Shown here one piece after another: positions 53,528-63,900 of a stretch of DNA of 64,000 nucleotides. The stretch comes from Marisediminitalea aggregata (GTDB taxonomy: Bacteria; Pseudomonadota; Gammaproteobacteria; Enterobacterales; Alteromonadaceae): the NCBI RefSeq assembly GCF_900129565.1, contig NZ_FQWD01000002.1, positions 678,439 to 742,438 of the forward strand, given 5' to 3'. Under the pieces are notes generated by a model that was not told the origin of the DNA, did no database searches, and saw nothing but the letters and a program-made list of their open reading frames with translations. The position numbers and the translations under genes were made by a program. Position 1 is the first letter of the stretch. Every line of letters begins with the position of its first letter.

Positions 53528-55315
53528 ATGGCGGGTAAAATCCCTCGCGAATTTATTGATGATTTACTGGCTCGAACAGACATTGTCGAAATCGTCGACA
53601 GCCGCGTTCGCCTTAAAAAAGCCGGTAAAAATTACTCTGCCTGCTGCCCGTTTCACAACGAAAAATCACCGTCTTTCACTGTTGCACAGGATAAGCAGTT
53701 TTATCATTGCTTTGGATGTGGAGCCCACGGGAACGCTATCTCGTTTTTAATGGAATTCGACAGGCTTGAGTTTGTTGAGGCCATTGAAGAACTTGCCCGC
53801 TTGCACGGCCTTGATGTGCCGCGAGAACAAGGCATTGGCGCACGAAGCTTCAGCCCCGAGAAGAAGCAGCAAACCGAGTCTGATTATCAGTTAATGGAAA
53901 AAGTGACGCGCTTTTTTCAGCACCAATTAAAACACCACAAACAAGCCGCCGGTGCAGTGGAATACCTTAAAAAACGCGGCCTGTCTGGCGAAATCGTTAA
54001 GCAATGGGAAATTGGTTACGCGCCGCCGGAATGGGATGCGCTGTTATCAACATTTGGTAACGACAACCAGGTACGCAAGCAATTGATTGACTTAAAACTG
54101 GTTAATCAAAACGACAATGGCAAGCAATATGACTTCTTCCGCGACCGCATCATGTTTCCTATTCGCGATAAACGCGGCCGTGTGTGTGGCTTTGGCGGGC
54201 GTATTCTGGAAGGTAATGGGCCGAAATACCTGAACTCCCCGGAAACCCGCATATTTCACAAAGGCTACGAACTGTTTGGTTATCACCACACCCGTCAACA
54301 ACGCAATTTACCGAGGATTTTGATTGTTGAAGGCTATATGGATGTGGTTGCCCTCAGTCAGTTTGACATTCAGTACGCAACCGCCGCCCTGGGTACAGCA
54401 ACCACTCAGGAACACATGACTATGCTGATGCGCAGCAATCAGGAAATCGTGTGTTGCTACGACGGTGACCGCGCCGGACGTGATGCTGCCTGGCGAGCGG
54501 TAGAGAATGCCCTGCCCGCTTTGAAAGATGGCGTGCATTTAAAATTCCTGTTCCTTCCCGACGGCGAAGACCCGGACACCATGGTGCGTAAAGTTGGCAA
54601 AGAGGCATTTGAATCTCTGATTGCCGACGCTGCGCCATTATCGCGCTTTTTCTTCGATACGTTACTCAAACAGCATCCGGTGGGTACCCCCGAAGGCAAG
54701 GTTGCGTTGAAGTCTGCCGCTCAGCCATTGATTGATCAGGTTGCCGGCGAACAACAAAAACAAATGCTGCAGGAAGAATTAAGCAAACACGTAGGCGAAT
54801 ACGACCGCTTCAAACTGGACCGTGATATTCGCAACGCCAATGACCGGGCCCAGAAACCCAATCGGGCCGGTACTTTCGACAACATGAAAAAGTCACGCCT
54901 GTCACCGATTCGCATGATGATACGCCTGCTACTTGAGCATCCGGGCTTAGCCGCGGATTGCGCAGATTCCGTGCAGCCCTCTTATCTGGCGGGATCTGGC
55001 ATCGCTGGCCTTCCGGTGTTACAGGATTTATTTGCGTTTTGCGAGCAGCATCCTAATGCCAGCACCGCGATGGTACTTGAAAACTTCCGCGATCATCCCC
55101 ACTCAGTAACCCTGGGCAAGATGCTCATGCAAGAACACCTGGTATCGGAAGAGGATGCAGCACGGGTTTATCGCGACAGTTTTGCCCGATTGCTTGACTG
55201 GCATTTCGACAGCCGAATCGATCAACTTTTGTCCAAATCACGTATAGAAGCCTTGTCTGATTCCGAAAAAAAGGAATTGACGCTGCTAATGAAAGAACGC
55301 CAGGCTGGTCGATAA
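53528..55315 (+). CDS. dnaG: DNA primase
   Basis: 595 residues. N-terminal CHC2 zinc finger (CCPFHNEKSPSF, YHCFGCGAHGN; about 40-65), the RNA-polymerase-like core with the TOPRIM motif VEGYMDVVAL (about 264) and metal ligands in CYDGDRAGRDA, then a C-terminal DnaB-binding helicase-interaction domain. It makes the RNA primers of replication. Confidence 0.98.
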   Translation: MAGKIPREFIDDLLARTDIVEIVDSRVRLKKAGKNYSACCPFHNEKSPSFTVAQDKQFYHCFGCGAHGNAISFLMEFDRLEFVEAIEELARLHGLDVPREQGIGARSFSPEKKQQTESDYQLMEKVTRFFQHQLKHHKQAAGAVEYLKKRGLSGEIVKQWEIGYAPPEWDALLSTFGNDNQVRKQLIDLKLVNQNDNGKQYDFFRDRIMFPIRDKRGRVCGFGGRILEGNGPKYLNSPETRIFHKGYELFGYHHTRQQRNLPRILIVEGYMDVVALSQFDIQYATAALGTATTQEHMTMLMRSNQEIVCCYDGDRAGRDAAWRAVENALPALKDGVHLKFLFLPDGEDPDTMVRKVGKEAFESLIADAAPLSRFFFDTLLKQHPVGTPEGKVALKSAAQPLIDQVAGEQQKQMLQEELSKHVGEYDRFKLDRDIRNANDRAQKPNRAGTFDNMKKSRLSPIRMMIRLLLEHPGLAADCADSVQPSYLAGSGIAGLPVLQDLFAFCEQHPNASTAMVLENFRDHPHSVTLGKMLMQEHLVSEEDAARVYRDSFARLLDWHFDSRIDQLLSKSRIEALSDSEKKELTLLMKERQAGR

Positions 55316-55365
55316 CAACAATCGTCAAAAAGCTAAAATAAACGAGTCAAAAATAGACAGCAGAG

Positions 55366-55395
55366 TAGTCAAAATAACGACGGTTCTGTTATACT
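55366..55395 (+). promoter_or_regulatory. rpoD: Candidate promoter of rpoD
   Basis: TAGTCA at 55366-55371 and TATACT at 55390-55395 with 18 nt between (or TTATAC with 17). The -35 is weak. It lies in the 245-nt dnaG-rpoD gap, which otherwise holds no gene. Confidence 0.45.
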
Positions 55396-55560
55396 GTGTA
55401 ATTCGCTGCCACTGTCGCAAACGGCAGTCGAACAGACAAAACCACATTGAAGCACGTGTAAACCGATATCGCTTTGAGCGAATATCGAACGATCACACCT
55501 TTAAAGTGTCTAAACTTTGAAGGGTATTGCAATGGTTAGAATTTAAGAAGTGTAGGGTAT

Positions 55561-57396
55561 ATGGCGCAAAGCAAGCAGTCTCAGATTAAACTCCTGATTG
55601 CGAAAGGTAAAGAGCAAGGTTACTTAACGTTCTCAGAAGTTAATGACCACCTGCCACAGGACATTGTCGATTCGGATCAGATCGAAGACATCATCCGTAT
55701 GATCAACGACATGGGAATTCAGGTAGCCGAGTCGGCACCGGATTCTGATGAATTGTTGATGCAGGAAACCACCACCGATGAAGAAGTTGCTGAAGCCGCC
55801 GCGCAAGCGTTGGCCACAGTAGAAAGTGAAATCGGCAGAACCACTGACCCGGTGCGCATGTACATGCGTGAAATGGGTACCGTAGAATTGCTTACGCGTG
55901 AGGGCGAAATTGAAATCGCCAAGCGTATCGAAGACGGTATTAACCAGGTGCAGTGTTCAGTGGCTGAGTACCCTGAAGCGATCACGTATCTGTTGGATCA
56001 ATGGGATCTTTACGAAGCCGAAGAAATTCGCCTGAGCGATATTATCTCTGGCTTTGTTGACCCGAACAGCGAAGAAGATCTAGCCCCTACCGCGACTCAC
56101 GTTGGCTCTGAATTATCTCAGGAAGAACTGGATGATGAAGACGATGACGATGATGATGACGACTCAGATGATGACGACGATAGCGGCGTCGATCCTGAGC
56201 AAGCGCGTGAAAAGTTCGCCGAATTACGTGAACAGTACAAAGTTACCCGCAAGGTCATTGAAGCCAAAGGCCGTACGCACGAAACATCGCGCAAAGAAAT
56301 TGCTGCGCTTAGCGATATATTCAAAGAATTCCGTTTAGTGCCTAAGCAGTTTGACCGCTTAGTGAAGAACATGCGTGAAATGATGGACCGTGTTCGTATC
56401 CAGGAACGTCTGGTTATGAAGTACTGTGTCATGCACGCGAAAATGCCGAAGAAAGATTTCATTAAAGCATTTGCTGGCAACGAAACTACAACAGCTTGGT
56501 TAGACACCTTGTTGAACAGTGGCGCGCCTTACGCTGGCCTGCTCGCTCAGTACAAAGAAGAAATTGAGCGTAGTGTTAGCAAGATTTCTCAGGTGGAGCA
56601 GGAAACCGGTCTGGTTATTTCTGACATCAAAGACATCAACCGCCGTATGTCTATCGGTGAAGCGAAAGCCCGCCGTGCGAAGAAGGAAATGGTTGAAGCC
56701 AACCTGCGTTTGGTAATCTCAATTGCGAAGAAATACACCAACCGTGGCCTGCAGTTCCTGGATCTGATTCAGGAAGGTAACATCGGTCTGATGAAAGCGG
56801 TAGATAAGTTCGAATACCGTCGTGGTTACAAGTTCTCAACTTACGCTACATGGTGGATTCGTCAGGCAATCACCCGTTCAATTGCGGACCAGGCGCGGAC
56901 TATCCGTATTCCGGTTCACATGATTGAGACCATTAACAAGCTGAACCGTATTTCGCGTCAGATGTTACAGGAAATGGGTCGTGAGCCTACGCCGGAAGAA
57001 TTGTCTGAGCGCATGCTAATGCCAGAAGACAAGATCCGCAAAGTACTGAAAATCGCCAAGGAGCCAATCTCGATGGAAACCCCCATCGGTGATGATGAAG
57101 ATTCACATCTGGGTGACTTCATTGAGGACAGCACTATCGTGCAGCCTCTGGACTCAGCAACTGGCAACAGTCTGAAAGACGCGACACAGGAAGTGCTGGC
57201 AGGTTTAACAGCACGTGAAGCGAAAGTACTGCGCATGCGTTTCGGTATTGATATGAACACCGACCACACGCTGGAAGAAGTAGGTAAGCAGTTCGACGTT
57301 ACCCGTGAGCGTATTCGTCAGATTGAGGCGAAAGCCTTACGCAAACTGCGTCATCCAAGCCGCTCAGAGCAACTGCGCAGCTTCCTGGATGAATAA
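55561..57396 (+). CDS. rpoD: RNA polymerase primary sigma factor (sigma-70)
   Basis: 611 residues (E. coli 613). Region 1.1 at the N-terminus, region 1.2 ([29 protein letters not shown]), a non-conserved domain with a long aspartate run at about residue 190-207, region 2 ([35 protein letters not shown]), region 3 and region 4 with the -35-binding helix ([18 protein letters not shown]). A strong terminator follows. Confidence 0.98.
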   Translation: MAQSKQSQIKLLIAKGKEQGYLTFSEVNDHLPQDIVDSDQIEDIIRMINDMGIQVAESAPDSDELLMQETTTDEEVAEAAAQALATVESEIGRTTDPVRMYMREMGTVELLTREGEIEIAKRIEDGINQVQCSVAEYPEAITYLLDQWDLYEAEEIRLSDIISGFVDPNSEEDLAPTATHVGSELSQEELDDEDDDDDDDDSDDDDDSGVDPEQAREKFAELREQYKVTRKVIEAKGRTHETSRKEIAALSDIFKEFRLVPKQFDRLVKNMREMMDRVRIQERLVMKYCVMHAKMPKKDFIKAFAGNETTTAWLDTLLNSGAPYAGLLAQYKEEIERSVSKISQVEQETGLVISDIKDINRRMSIGEAKARRAKKEMVEANLRLVISIAKKYTNRGLQFLDLIQEGNIGLMKAVDKFEYRRGYKFSTYATWWIRQAITRSIADQARTIRIPVHMIETINKLNRISRQMLQEMGREPTPEELSERMLMPEDKIRKVLKIAKEPISMETPIGDDEDSHLGDFIEDSTIVQPLDSATGNSLKDATQEVLAGLTAREAKVLRMRFGIDMNTDHTLEEVGKQFDVTRERIRQIEAKALRKLRHPSRSEQLRSFLDE

Positions 57397-57413
57397 GTAA
57401 GAAATTAGCTGCA

Positions 57414-58658
57414 CTATGCAGCACGTTGCAAAGGCCAGTCAGTCGACTGGCCTTTTTTGTTTTCGCTCAATATCGTCACTAAAAACAACAACGCCATTAT
57501 AGTGTAGCAGCATACAGAGAGCCATAACGCACCCTGTTCATGACTGAGTGACACCACCACACCTGATACAGCAGGTGCCAGTGTGCTACCAACACTGCCA
57601 CTGAAGAGCATCAGCGTAACCAGCATAGGCGGAGCATTCGGTATCTGTTGCGTGCCGAGGGAGATGGCGACTTTGTAAATACAGGTGGTCATAAAGCCAA
57701 ATGCAAAGCCCAGCGACACAAAGGTATCTGGTGAACCACTCACAACCATAGCGGTGGTCAAGCCAATTGCGATAACACTGGCACTAAGCAGCAACAATCT
57801 GGTCGGCACAATATTGACCAGCACCACAGATAGCAGTAATCCGAAAATTGAAGCGCCCCAGTAATTGCCAACTACCTGACCGGCTTGGTCGGGTGGCAAC
57901 GCAAAAGCCGATGTCAGGTAACTCGGTGCCCAGGTCAAAAAACTGGTCTGTGCTACCAAATACAAGCACACTGCCGAAGCCATGCACAATACACGTACAC
58001 AGAGGAGTGAGCGAAACTCCTGCCAGGCAGAATAAGGCTCTTCAGTGTCTGCGCTTTTATCGGGTGCTTTACTCGCTTTTACCTGATGCGCCTGCGGACT
58101 GTCTCCACACACTACCAGGGCAATAATAAACAGCCCAACTATACCAACCGCCAGATAACTGTATTGCCATGGATATTGCTGTGCCAGTAACCAACCCGCC
58201 AAGGTTGGAAATAGATACCCTGCAGCACTAAAGGCACAGTCCGTAGCAATAAACGCAGAAGCCCGCCTTTGAGCCTGATAAATTTTTGAAATAATTACTG
58301 CCCCGCCAGACAAACCACAACCACAGGCCACACCAAGCACCATGAAAATCAACGCAACGGAAGCATAGTGTTGCGGCTTAAAAAAGCTCAATATGCACAA
58401 TAAAACAAGTAACAAAGAGTATGTAAGTACCAACAAACTTTTAATAGAAAAGCGGGTATAGAGATACATAGACACACAGGTGCCAATCAATACCCCACCG
58501 GTTAGCCAGGAAAATATACTCACCGCGACAGCAGGCGCTAGCTGCAATTGATCAGCTACCGCATTCAGAATAACCCCGGCCTGCGTCAACAGGCCGGACA
58601 TAACCATGTAGCTAAAAAAGGCGATAAGGGTTAGTCGTGCCTGATGTATCAGGTGCAT
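57414..58658 (-). CDS. TsgA-like MFS transporter
   Basis: 414 residues with about twelve transmembrane helices and a central basic/charged loop (QAHQVKASKAPDKS). The N-terminal FFSYMVMSGLLTQAGVI and overall layout resemble TsgA, a major-facilitator protein of uncertain substrate. Its start overlaps the upstream DUF3750 lipoprotein stop by one base (TAATG), so the two are coupled. The 3' end contains the rpoD terminator stem. Confidence 0.85.
   Translation of the reverse strand: MHLIHQARLTLIAFFSYMVMSGLLTQAGVILNAVADQLQLAPAVAVSIFSWLTGGVLIGTCVSMYLYTRFSIKSLLVLTYSLLLVLLCILSFFKPQHYASVALIFMVLGVACGCGLSGGAVIISKIYQAQRRASAFIATDCAFSAAGYLFPTLAGWLLAQQYPWQYSYLAVGIVGLFIIALVVCGDSPQAHQVKASKAPDKSADTEEPYSAWQEFRSLLCVRVLCMASAVCLYLVAQTSFLTWAPSYLTSAFALPPDQAGQVVGNYWGASIFGLLLSVVLVNIVPTRLLLLSASVIAIGLTTAMVVSGSPDTFVSLGFAFGFMTTCIYKVAISLGTQQIPNAPPMLVTLMLFSGSVGSTLAPAVSGVVVSLSHEQGALWLSVCCYTIMALLFLVTILSENKKGQSTDWPLQRAA
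57430..57462 (+). terminator. rpoD terminator, embedded in the convergent MFS gene
   Basis: Eleven-base arms (AAAGGCCAGTC / GACTGGCCTTT) with AGTC loop, followed by T-rich sequence (six T, then GTTTT). It lies 33 nt after rpoD and within the last codons of the opposite-strand transporter. Confidence 0.9.
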
Positions 58659-59209
58659 TATTCTGCATCCACTTCGTTGTCGGCGTACCCTGACCCGATT
58701 GCACTAAACGGCAAATCCAGTCCTAACTCAGGTACTTGTAACCCCACCCAGGCAGGAAAGGTATTGCTGTTTGGCCCGGGGAAGACCTGATATTCATTGG
58801 CCCAGGGATAATTTGCCACAGCCTCGTTCACCTTCGGAATTAACACTGACGCTTTCTCTCCCTGTATAGACAGTACCTTCTCCGGACGGGAGCCATACCA
58901 GTAGCGGTCCGGTGTTTTTGTAGTGTATGTACGCAAGGCAGGATGCCCTTGCCTGACACGCCAACCAACGACTTCATAGACGGTGTATTCTTCGGCTTTT
59001 TCCGCCTTCACGGCAATCCAGGTATGAACAGCGAACCAACCCCGCCAGCTAAATGCATCGGCGGCATACACTTCAATGACAGCTTCGGTAGTTTGTTCCG
59101 GGGACGGTGCAATACCAGCCGGTTCGCGGCTAGCCGTGCGCCAGTCACTGTTGCTGCACGCCGACACAAAAAAAGACATGAAAACCACCAGACAGACCAG
59201 TCTACCCAT
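58658..59209 (-). CDS. DUF3750 lipoprotein
   Basis: 183 residues; lipobox VSAC near residue 18. The DUF3750 core is visible (EVYAADAFSWRGWFAVHTWIAVK, then YWYGSRPE and NYPWANEYQVFPGPNSNTF). Family function is not established. It is coupled by one-base overlap to the TsgA-like transporter. Confidence 0.85.
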   Translation of the reverse strand: MGRLVCLVVFMSFFVSACSNSDWRTASREPAGIAPSPEQTTEAVIEVYAADAFSWRGWFAVHTWIAVKAEKAEEYTVYEVVGWRVRQGHPALRTYTTKTPDRYWYGSRPEKVLSIQGEKASVLIPKVNEAVANYPWANEYQVFPGPNSNTFPAWVGLQVPELGLDLPFSAIGSGYADNEVDAE

Positions 59210-59367
59210 AATTAATTTCCCGGATTAGTGTATAAACCCCATCTAATCAGGTGAGCAGAATTCAAGCAAGTAGTCCTCAGACCAAACCACCAGCTAGCTC
59301 GACCAATACGCGACTGGTAATTTAATGAGCAAATAAGCATACTGGTCAGAAAGGAAGGAAACGCATC

Positions 59368-60930
59368 GTGACTTGGATAGACTACAGCATTATTGCGCTG
59401 TACCTCATTGGCTTGCTTGCCATGGGCGTCAGTTTTCGCAATCAACCGACCAGCAAAGACTATTTTTTAGGGGGCAGAACCATTCCCTGGCCAGCCCTGG
59501 CGCTGTCTGTTATGGCCACTCAACTGTCGGCAATCAGTTTCATTTCTGCTCCGGCTTTCGTAGGACTCAGGGAAGGCGGCGGCTTAATTTGGCTGTCGTA
59601 TGAACTTGCTCTGCCATTGGCAGTATTACTCATGATGTGGCGCTTATTACCTACCCTGCATCAAAGTGGTGTTGTCAGTGTCTATGATTTTCTAGAGCGC
59701 CGTTTCGAACGCTCAACACGGCTGCTTATTAGTTTTGTGTTTCAATTAAGCCGCTCTTTTGCCACCGCAATCATGATTTATGCGATTTCATTGATCCTGC
59801 AAGGCACCATGGGCATGGCGCAGTGGCAAAGCATTGTGCTGATCGGTGTGATTACCCTGATTTACTCTGCCGTTGGCGGCATGAAAGCCGTTGTGTTTGG
59901 CGACGCGGTGCAAATGGTGCTTATTCTGGCTGGCGCAATTATATGCCTAGTAGTTGCACTTAGCGCAATGGGCGGTATCGACGCGACATTAGCGGCACTG
60001 GATACAAACAGGCTAAACGCGATTAACCTTGAATCCCTTGGCTTGCAAGGCAATGATTTTGGTTTACTACCGATGCTGTTTGGCGGCGTTGTGCTGTATG
60101 CGTCCTATTATGGCTGCGACCAATCGGAAGCCCAGCGTTCCCTGTCTGCCCATAATGTCAGTGATTTACGCAAGGTTATGTACACCGTCGCGCTGAGTCG
60201 ATTTCCCATTACCTTAATCTATTGTTGCGCAGGTCTGGTTATAGGCACCCTGGTTATGCAAACACCGGAACTGCAAGCGCAAATTCCTGACAATAAACCC
60301 GACTGGATGATGCCTGTGTTCATTGTTAATTATCTGCCGAGTGGCTTAATAGGATTATTGGTCGTCGCCATTATGGCGGCGGCCATGTCGTCACTGAGCT
60401 CTGCGATTAACAGCCTGGCTGCAGTAACAACCGAAGATATTTGCCGGGTGAAAGGCCACGAACTGAGTGACGAGCAATACATGCGCTTTGCCAAGCGGGC
60501 TGGTGTGGGTTGGGGACTTATCACACTGATTTTGTCGTTTTTTGCCGGCGATATAGCCCCAACCATCATTGAAGCGATCAATAAAATCGGCTCAGTGTTT
60601 TATGGTCCGGTACTGGCCACGTTTTTGTTGGGTATCCACAGTAAACGCATTACTGCGAAAGCAGCCAACATAGGTTTACTGTTAGGCGTTTTCAGTAACA
60701 CATTTCTGTGGCTCAGCGACAATCCGCTGTTCTGGTTCTGGTGGAACTTTATTGGCTTTGTCGTTGCAATACTGTCTGCACACCTTGCAAACAGGCTTAT
60801 TCCAAGCAGCAACAAACCAAAACCACAACGCGCCTTCTCGGGTATTACGCCTACGCTGGCCACCACGTTATTTGTCTGGTGTACCTTACTGGTTGTGGTG
60901 TGTTCGCTGCTACCAGACTGGTTAGTTTAA
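59368..60930 (+). CDS. Sodium:solute symporter (SSS family)
   Basis: 520 residues with 13 predicted helices. Family hallmarks: GRTIPWPALALSVMATQLSAISF in the N-terminal half and AAAMSSLSSAINSLAAVTTEDI around the sodium site. GTG start with AAAGGAAGGA upstream. The solute cannot be deduced; the closest look is to sugar/acid-type SGLT members. Confidence 0.92.
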   Translation: MTWIDYSIIALYLIGLLAMGVSFRNQPTSKDYFLGGRTIPWPALALSVMATQLSAISFISAPAFVGLREGGGLIWLSYELALPLAVLLMMWRLLPTLHQSGVVSVYDFLERRFERSTRLLISFVFQLSRSFATAIMIYAISLILQGTMGMAQWQSIVLIGVITLIYSAVGGMKAVVFGDAVQMVLILAGAIICLVVALSAMGGIDATLAALDTNRLNAINLESLGLQGNDFGLLPMLFGGVVLYASYYGCDQSEAQRSLSAHNVSDLRKVMYTVALSRFPITLIYCCAGLVIGTLVMQTPELQAQIPDNKPDWMMPVFIVNYLPSGLIGLLVVAIMAAAMSSLSSAINSLAAVTTEDICRVKGHELSDEQYMRFAKRAGVGWGLITLILSFFAGDIAPTIIEAINKIGSVFYGPVLATFLLGIHSKRITAKAANIGLLLGVFSNTFLWLSDNPLFWFWWNFIGFVVAILSAHLANRLIPSSNKPKPQRAFSGITPTLATTLFVWCTLLVVVCSLLPDWLV

Positions 60931-60931
60931 A

Positions 60932-60974
60932 CTCAAAAAGTCGTGTTGCTTATGAGCTTACGCAACACGACTTT
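60932..60974 (-). terminator. Terminator of the RND pump, shared with the symporter
   Basis: Thirteen-base perfect arms (60937-60949 AAAGTCGTGTTGC and 60962-60974) with a 12-nt loop. On the minus strand the stem is followed by TTTTTGAGTTT, good for termination of the pump gene, which ends at 60980. It can also serve the plus-strand symporter. Confidence 0.8.
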
Positions 60975-60979
60975 GATGA

Positions 60980-63900
60980 TTACTCCCCCTTCACATAAGG
61001 CGTTTCAGCATCCAGTTTTTCGAGTTCGTGCGTACGCTTCAGCGGCGAACCAGTATGGCGAGCCATCCAGTAGTAAGCTGTGGGAACGATGTACAAAGTC
61101 AGAAATGCTGACACTAATACACCGGCAAAAATCACCATGCCTATCGCCATACGGCTTTCGGCTCCCGGCCCGGAGGCCAGTACCAGAGGAATACTGCTGA
61201 ACACGGTTGTAAAGCCGGTCATCACAATCGGGCGAAGACGCAATGCCGATGCTTTACGCAGCGCTGATTCGAACTCCTCCCCCGCGTCGCGAAGCTGATT
61301 GGCAAATTCGACGATGAGTATGCCGTTTTTGGCTGCCAGCCCAATAAGCATGACAAGGCCAATCTGGCTGTAAATATTTAGTGTCATGTCGGCAAAGAAA
61401 ATACCAATAAACGCACCGAGCAGTGCCAGCGGCACGGTCATCATGATCACCAGCGGATGTACCCAGCTCTCAAACTGAGCGGCCAGAATGAGATACGTAA
61501 TAGACAAAGCCAGCAAGAACACGAAGATAAACGAGTTCCCTGACTCCTGATAAAGCTGAGACTCGCCTTTGTAGTCAACCGACACTGAATCCGGTAATTC
61601 GGTCTCTACAATGTTATTGAGGTAATCCAACGCTTCGCCCAAGGAATAGTCGTTTGCCAGGTTTGCTGAAATCGTCACCGAGCGCATGCGGTTGTAACGA
61701 TTTAACTGCGCTGACGTGGCTGACTCAGTAAAACTCAATAAGTTGTCCAGCGGGATCAACTGGCCGGTATACCCCGAGCGCACATAGAGGTTTTCGATGC
61801 TGTTCGGACTGCGGAAAGCTGACTCTTCACCTTCAAGGATCACATCGTATTCTTCACCACGGTCAAGAAAAGTCGATACCCTGCGCTGTCCCAACATTGT
61901 TTCAAGCGTTCTGCCTACATCACTAATTGACACGCCTAAGTCGGCGGCACGGTCGCGATCGATCTCAATAAGTAACTGCGGTGATGTGGATTTATAATCA
62001 GAATCTAATCGTAATAGTTTAGGGTTTTCTGAGGCTTTCTCGATCAGGATATCCCGCCATTCCGCGAGGTTTTCGTAGGTGTCGCCTTGTAGCACGAACT
62101 GCACTGGGCGGTTAAATCCACCGCCCCCTAGTCCGGAGCGCATAATAGCAAAAGCGCGTACATCGGGAATTACGTTAAGACGTTCGCTGATCTCATCCAT
62201 GATCTCAAATGAACTGCGATCTCGCTGATCCCAAGGGACTACGCCTACAATGACAATGCCGGCACGCCCCCCCCAACCCGGAGCACGCACCAATACCCGG
62301 TCCAACTCACCGGCTTCACGATATTCCATGACAATATCTTCAATCTGTTTCAGGCTGCGCGAATTACTTTCAAAACTGGCACCTTCCTGCGACTGCATGA
62401 TGATAAAGAAATTACTGCGGTCCTCTTTCGGGGTAAATTCATTGGGTATACGTTCGCTAAGCTGGTAAATAGCCACAACCGCAAAAGCCAGCAACAGCAC
62501 CATCATAACCGGCTGATGAATGGTTTTCCCTAAGCTCCCATGATAGCCCGACTCCAGTTTCTTAAAGCGACTATCCAGCCAGTTGCCAAATCCGGAACGC
62601 TCACTCTTCTTCAACAGTATTGAGCCGAGCATTGGCGACAGGGTCAATGCCGTCACACTTGAGAATGCCACGGCAGCGGCAATAGCGAGGGCAAATTCAG
62701 TGAACAAACGCCCCACATTGCCATCCAGAAATACCAGCGGTACAAATACCGATATCAGTACCAGCGTAGTCGCGATAACCGCAAAACCCACTTCCCGGGT
62801 TCCTCGGTAAGCAGCCAGTAACGGCGCTTCGCCCATTTCAATGCGGCGGTGAATATTCTCCAATACCACAATAGCATCATCCACCACCAGGCCAATGGCT
62901 AAAACCATGGCTAACAAGGTCAGTAAGTTGATGGAAAACCCAAGCGCCAGCATTACAATGAACGCTGCTATTAACGACACCGGCACGGTCACTGCCGGAA
63001 TCAACGTAGCACTTACATTGCCCAGGAATAAGTAAATCACCACAATGACCAGCAACATGGCGATACCCAGGGTGTTGTATACTTCTGAGATTGATTGTTC
63101 GATAAACACCGACGAGTCATAGCTCGGCACAATAAAAATGTTGTCTGGCAATGACTGTTCGATTCGGGCGATTTGCTCTCTGGCCGCACGAGCAACATCC
63201 AGCGTATTGGCCTTGGATTGCTTGATAATCCCCAGGCCAATCATATTTACGCCGTCACCACGGAACTCGGTTTCATCGTCTACCGCTGCTAGTTCGACTT
63301 TAGCCACATCCCCCAATCGTACAAGGTATCCATCGTCGCCAATGGCTACCGTTAACGCTGCAAAATCATCCGGTGTTAAGAAACTTCTGGCAACACGTAC
63401 CTCAAAGTCCCGGTTAAACGACTCTACCTGTCCGGCTGGTAGCTCCACGTTTTCAGAACGGATCACCGACTCGACGTCTGCTACCGTAACCCCGCGAGCC
63501 GCCATGGATGTTCTGTCTAACCATACTTTCATGGCGTAGGTACGGCCGCCACCAATGCGCACTCGGGCGACCCCGTTTACGATGGACAGTCTGTCGACCA
63601 GATAACGCTCAGCGTAGTCAGTTAACTCCATGGTATTTAAATTGGTACTGCGAAGGTTAAACCACATTACTGGTTGTTCGTCGGAGTTTGACTTGGACAC
63701 CTCGGGAGGATCAGCCTGATCAGGCAGGTTGTTGAGTGCACGACTGACGCGTTCACGTACATCGTTAGATGCAGCGTCGATGTCACGGGATAATTCAAAC
63801 TCGATGGTAATGTCGGAACGTCCGTTCCGGCTGGTCGACGTAATATTTTTAATTCCCTCGATACCGCTAATGCGATCTTCCAGCAACTGCGTAATGCGGG

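Noticed and set aside
56128..56190. Long aspartate run (GAT/GAC simple repeat) in RpoD
   Set aside because: E. coli sigma-70 has a comparable acidic stretch in its non-conserved region, so this is normal for the family.
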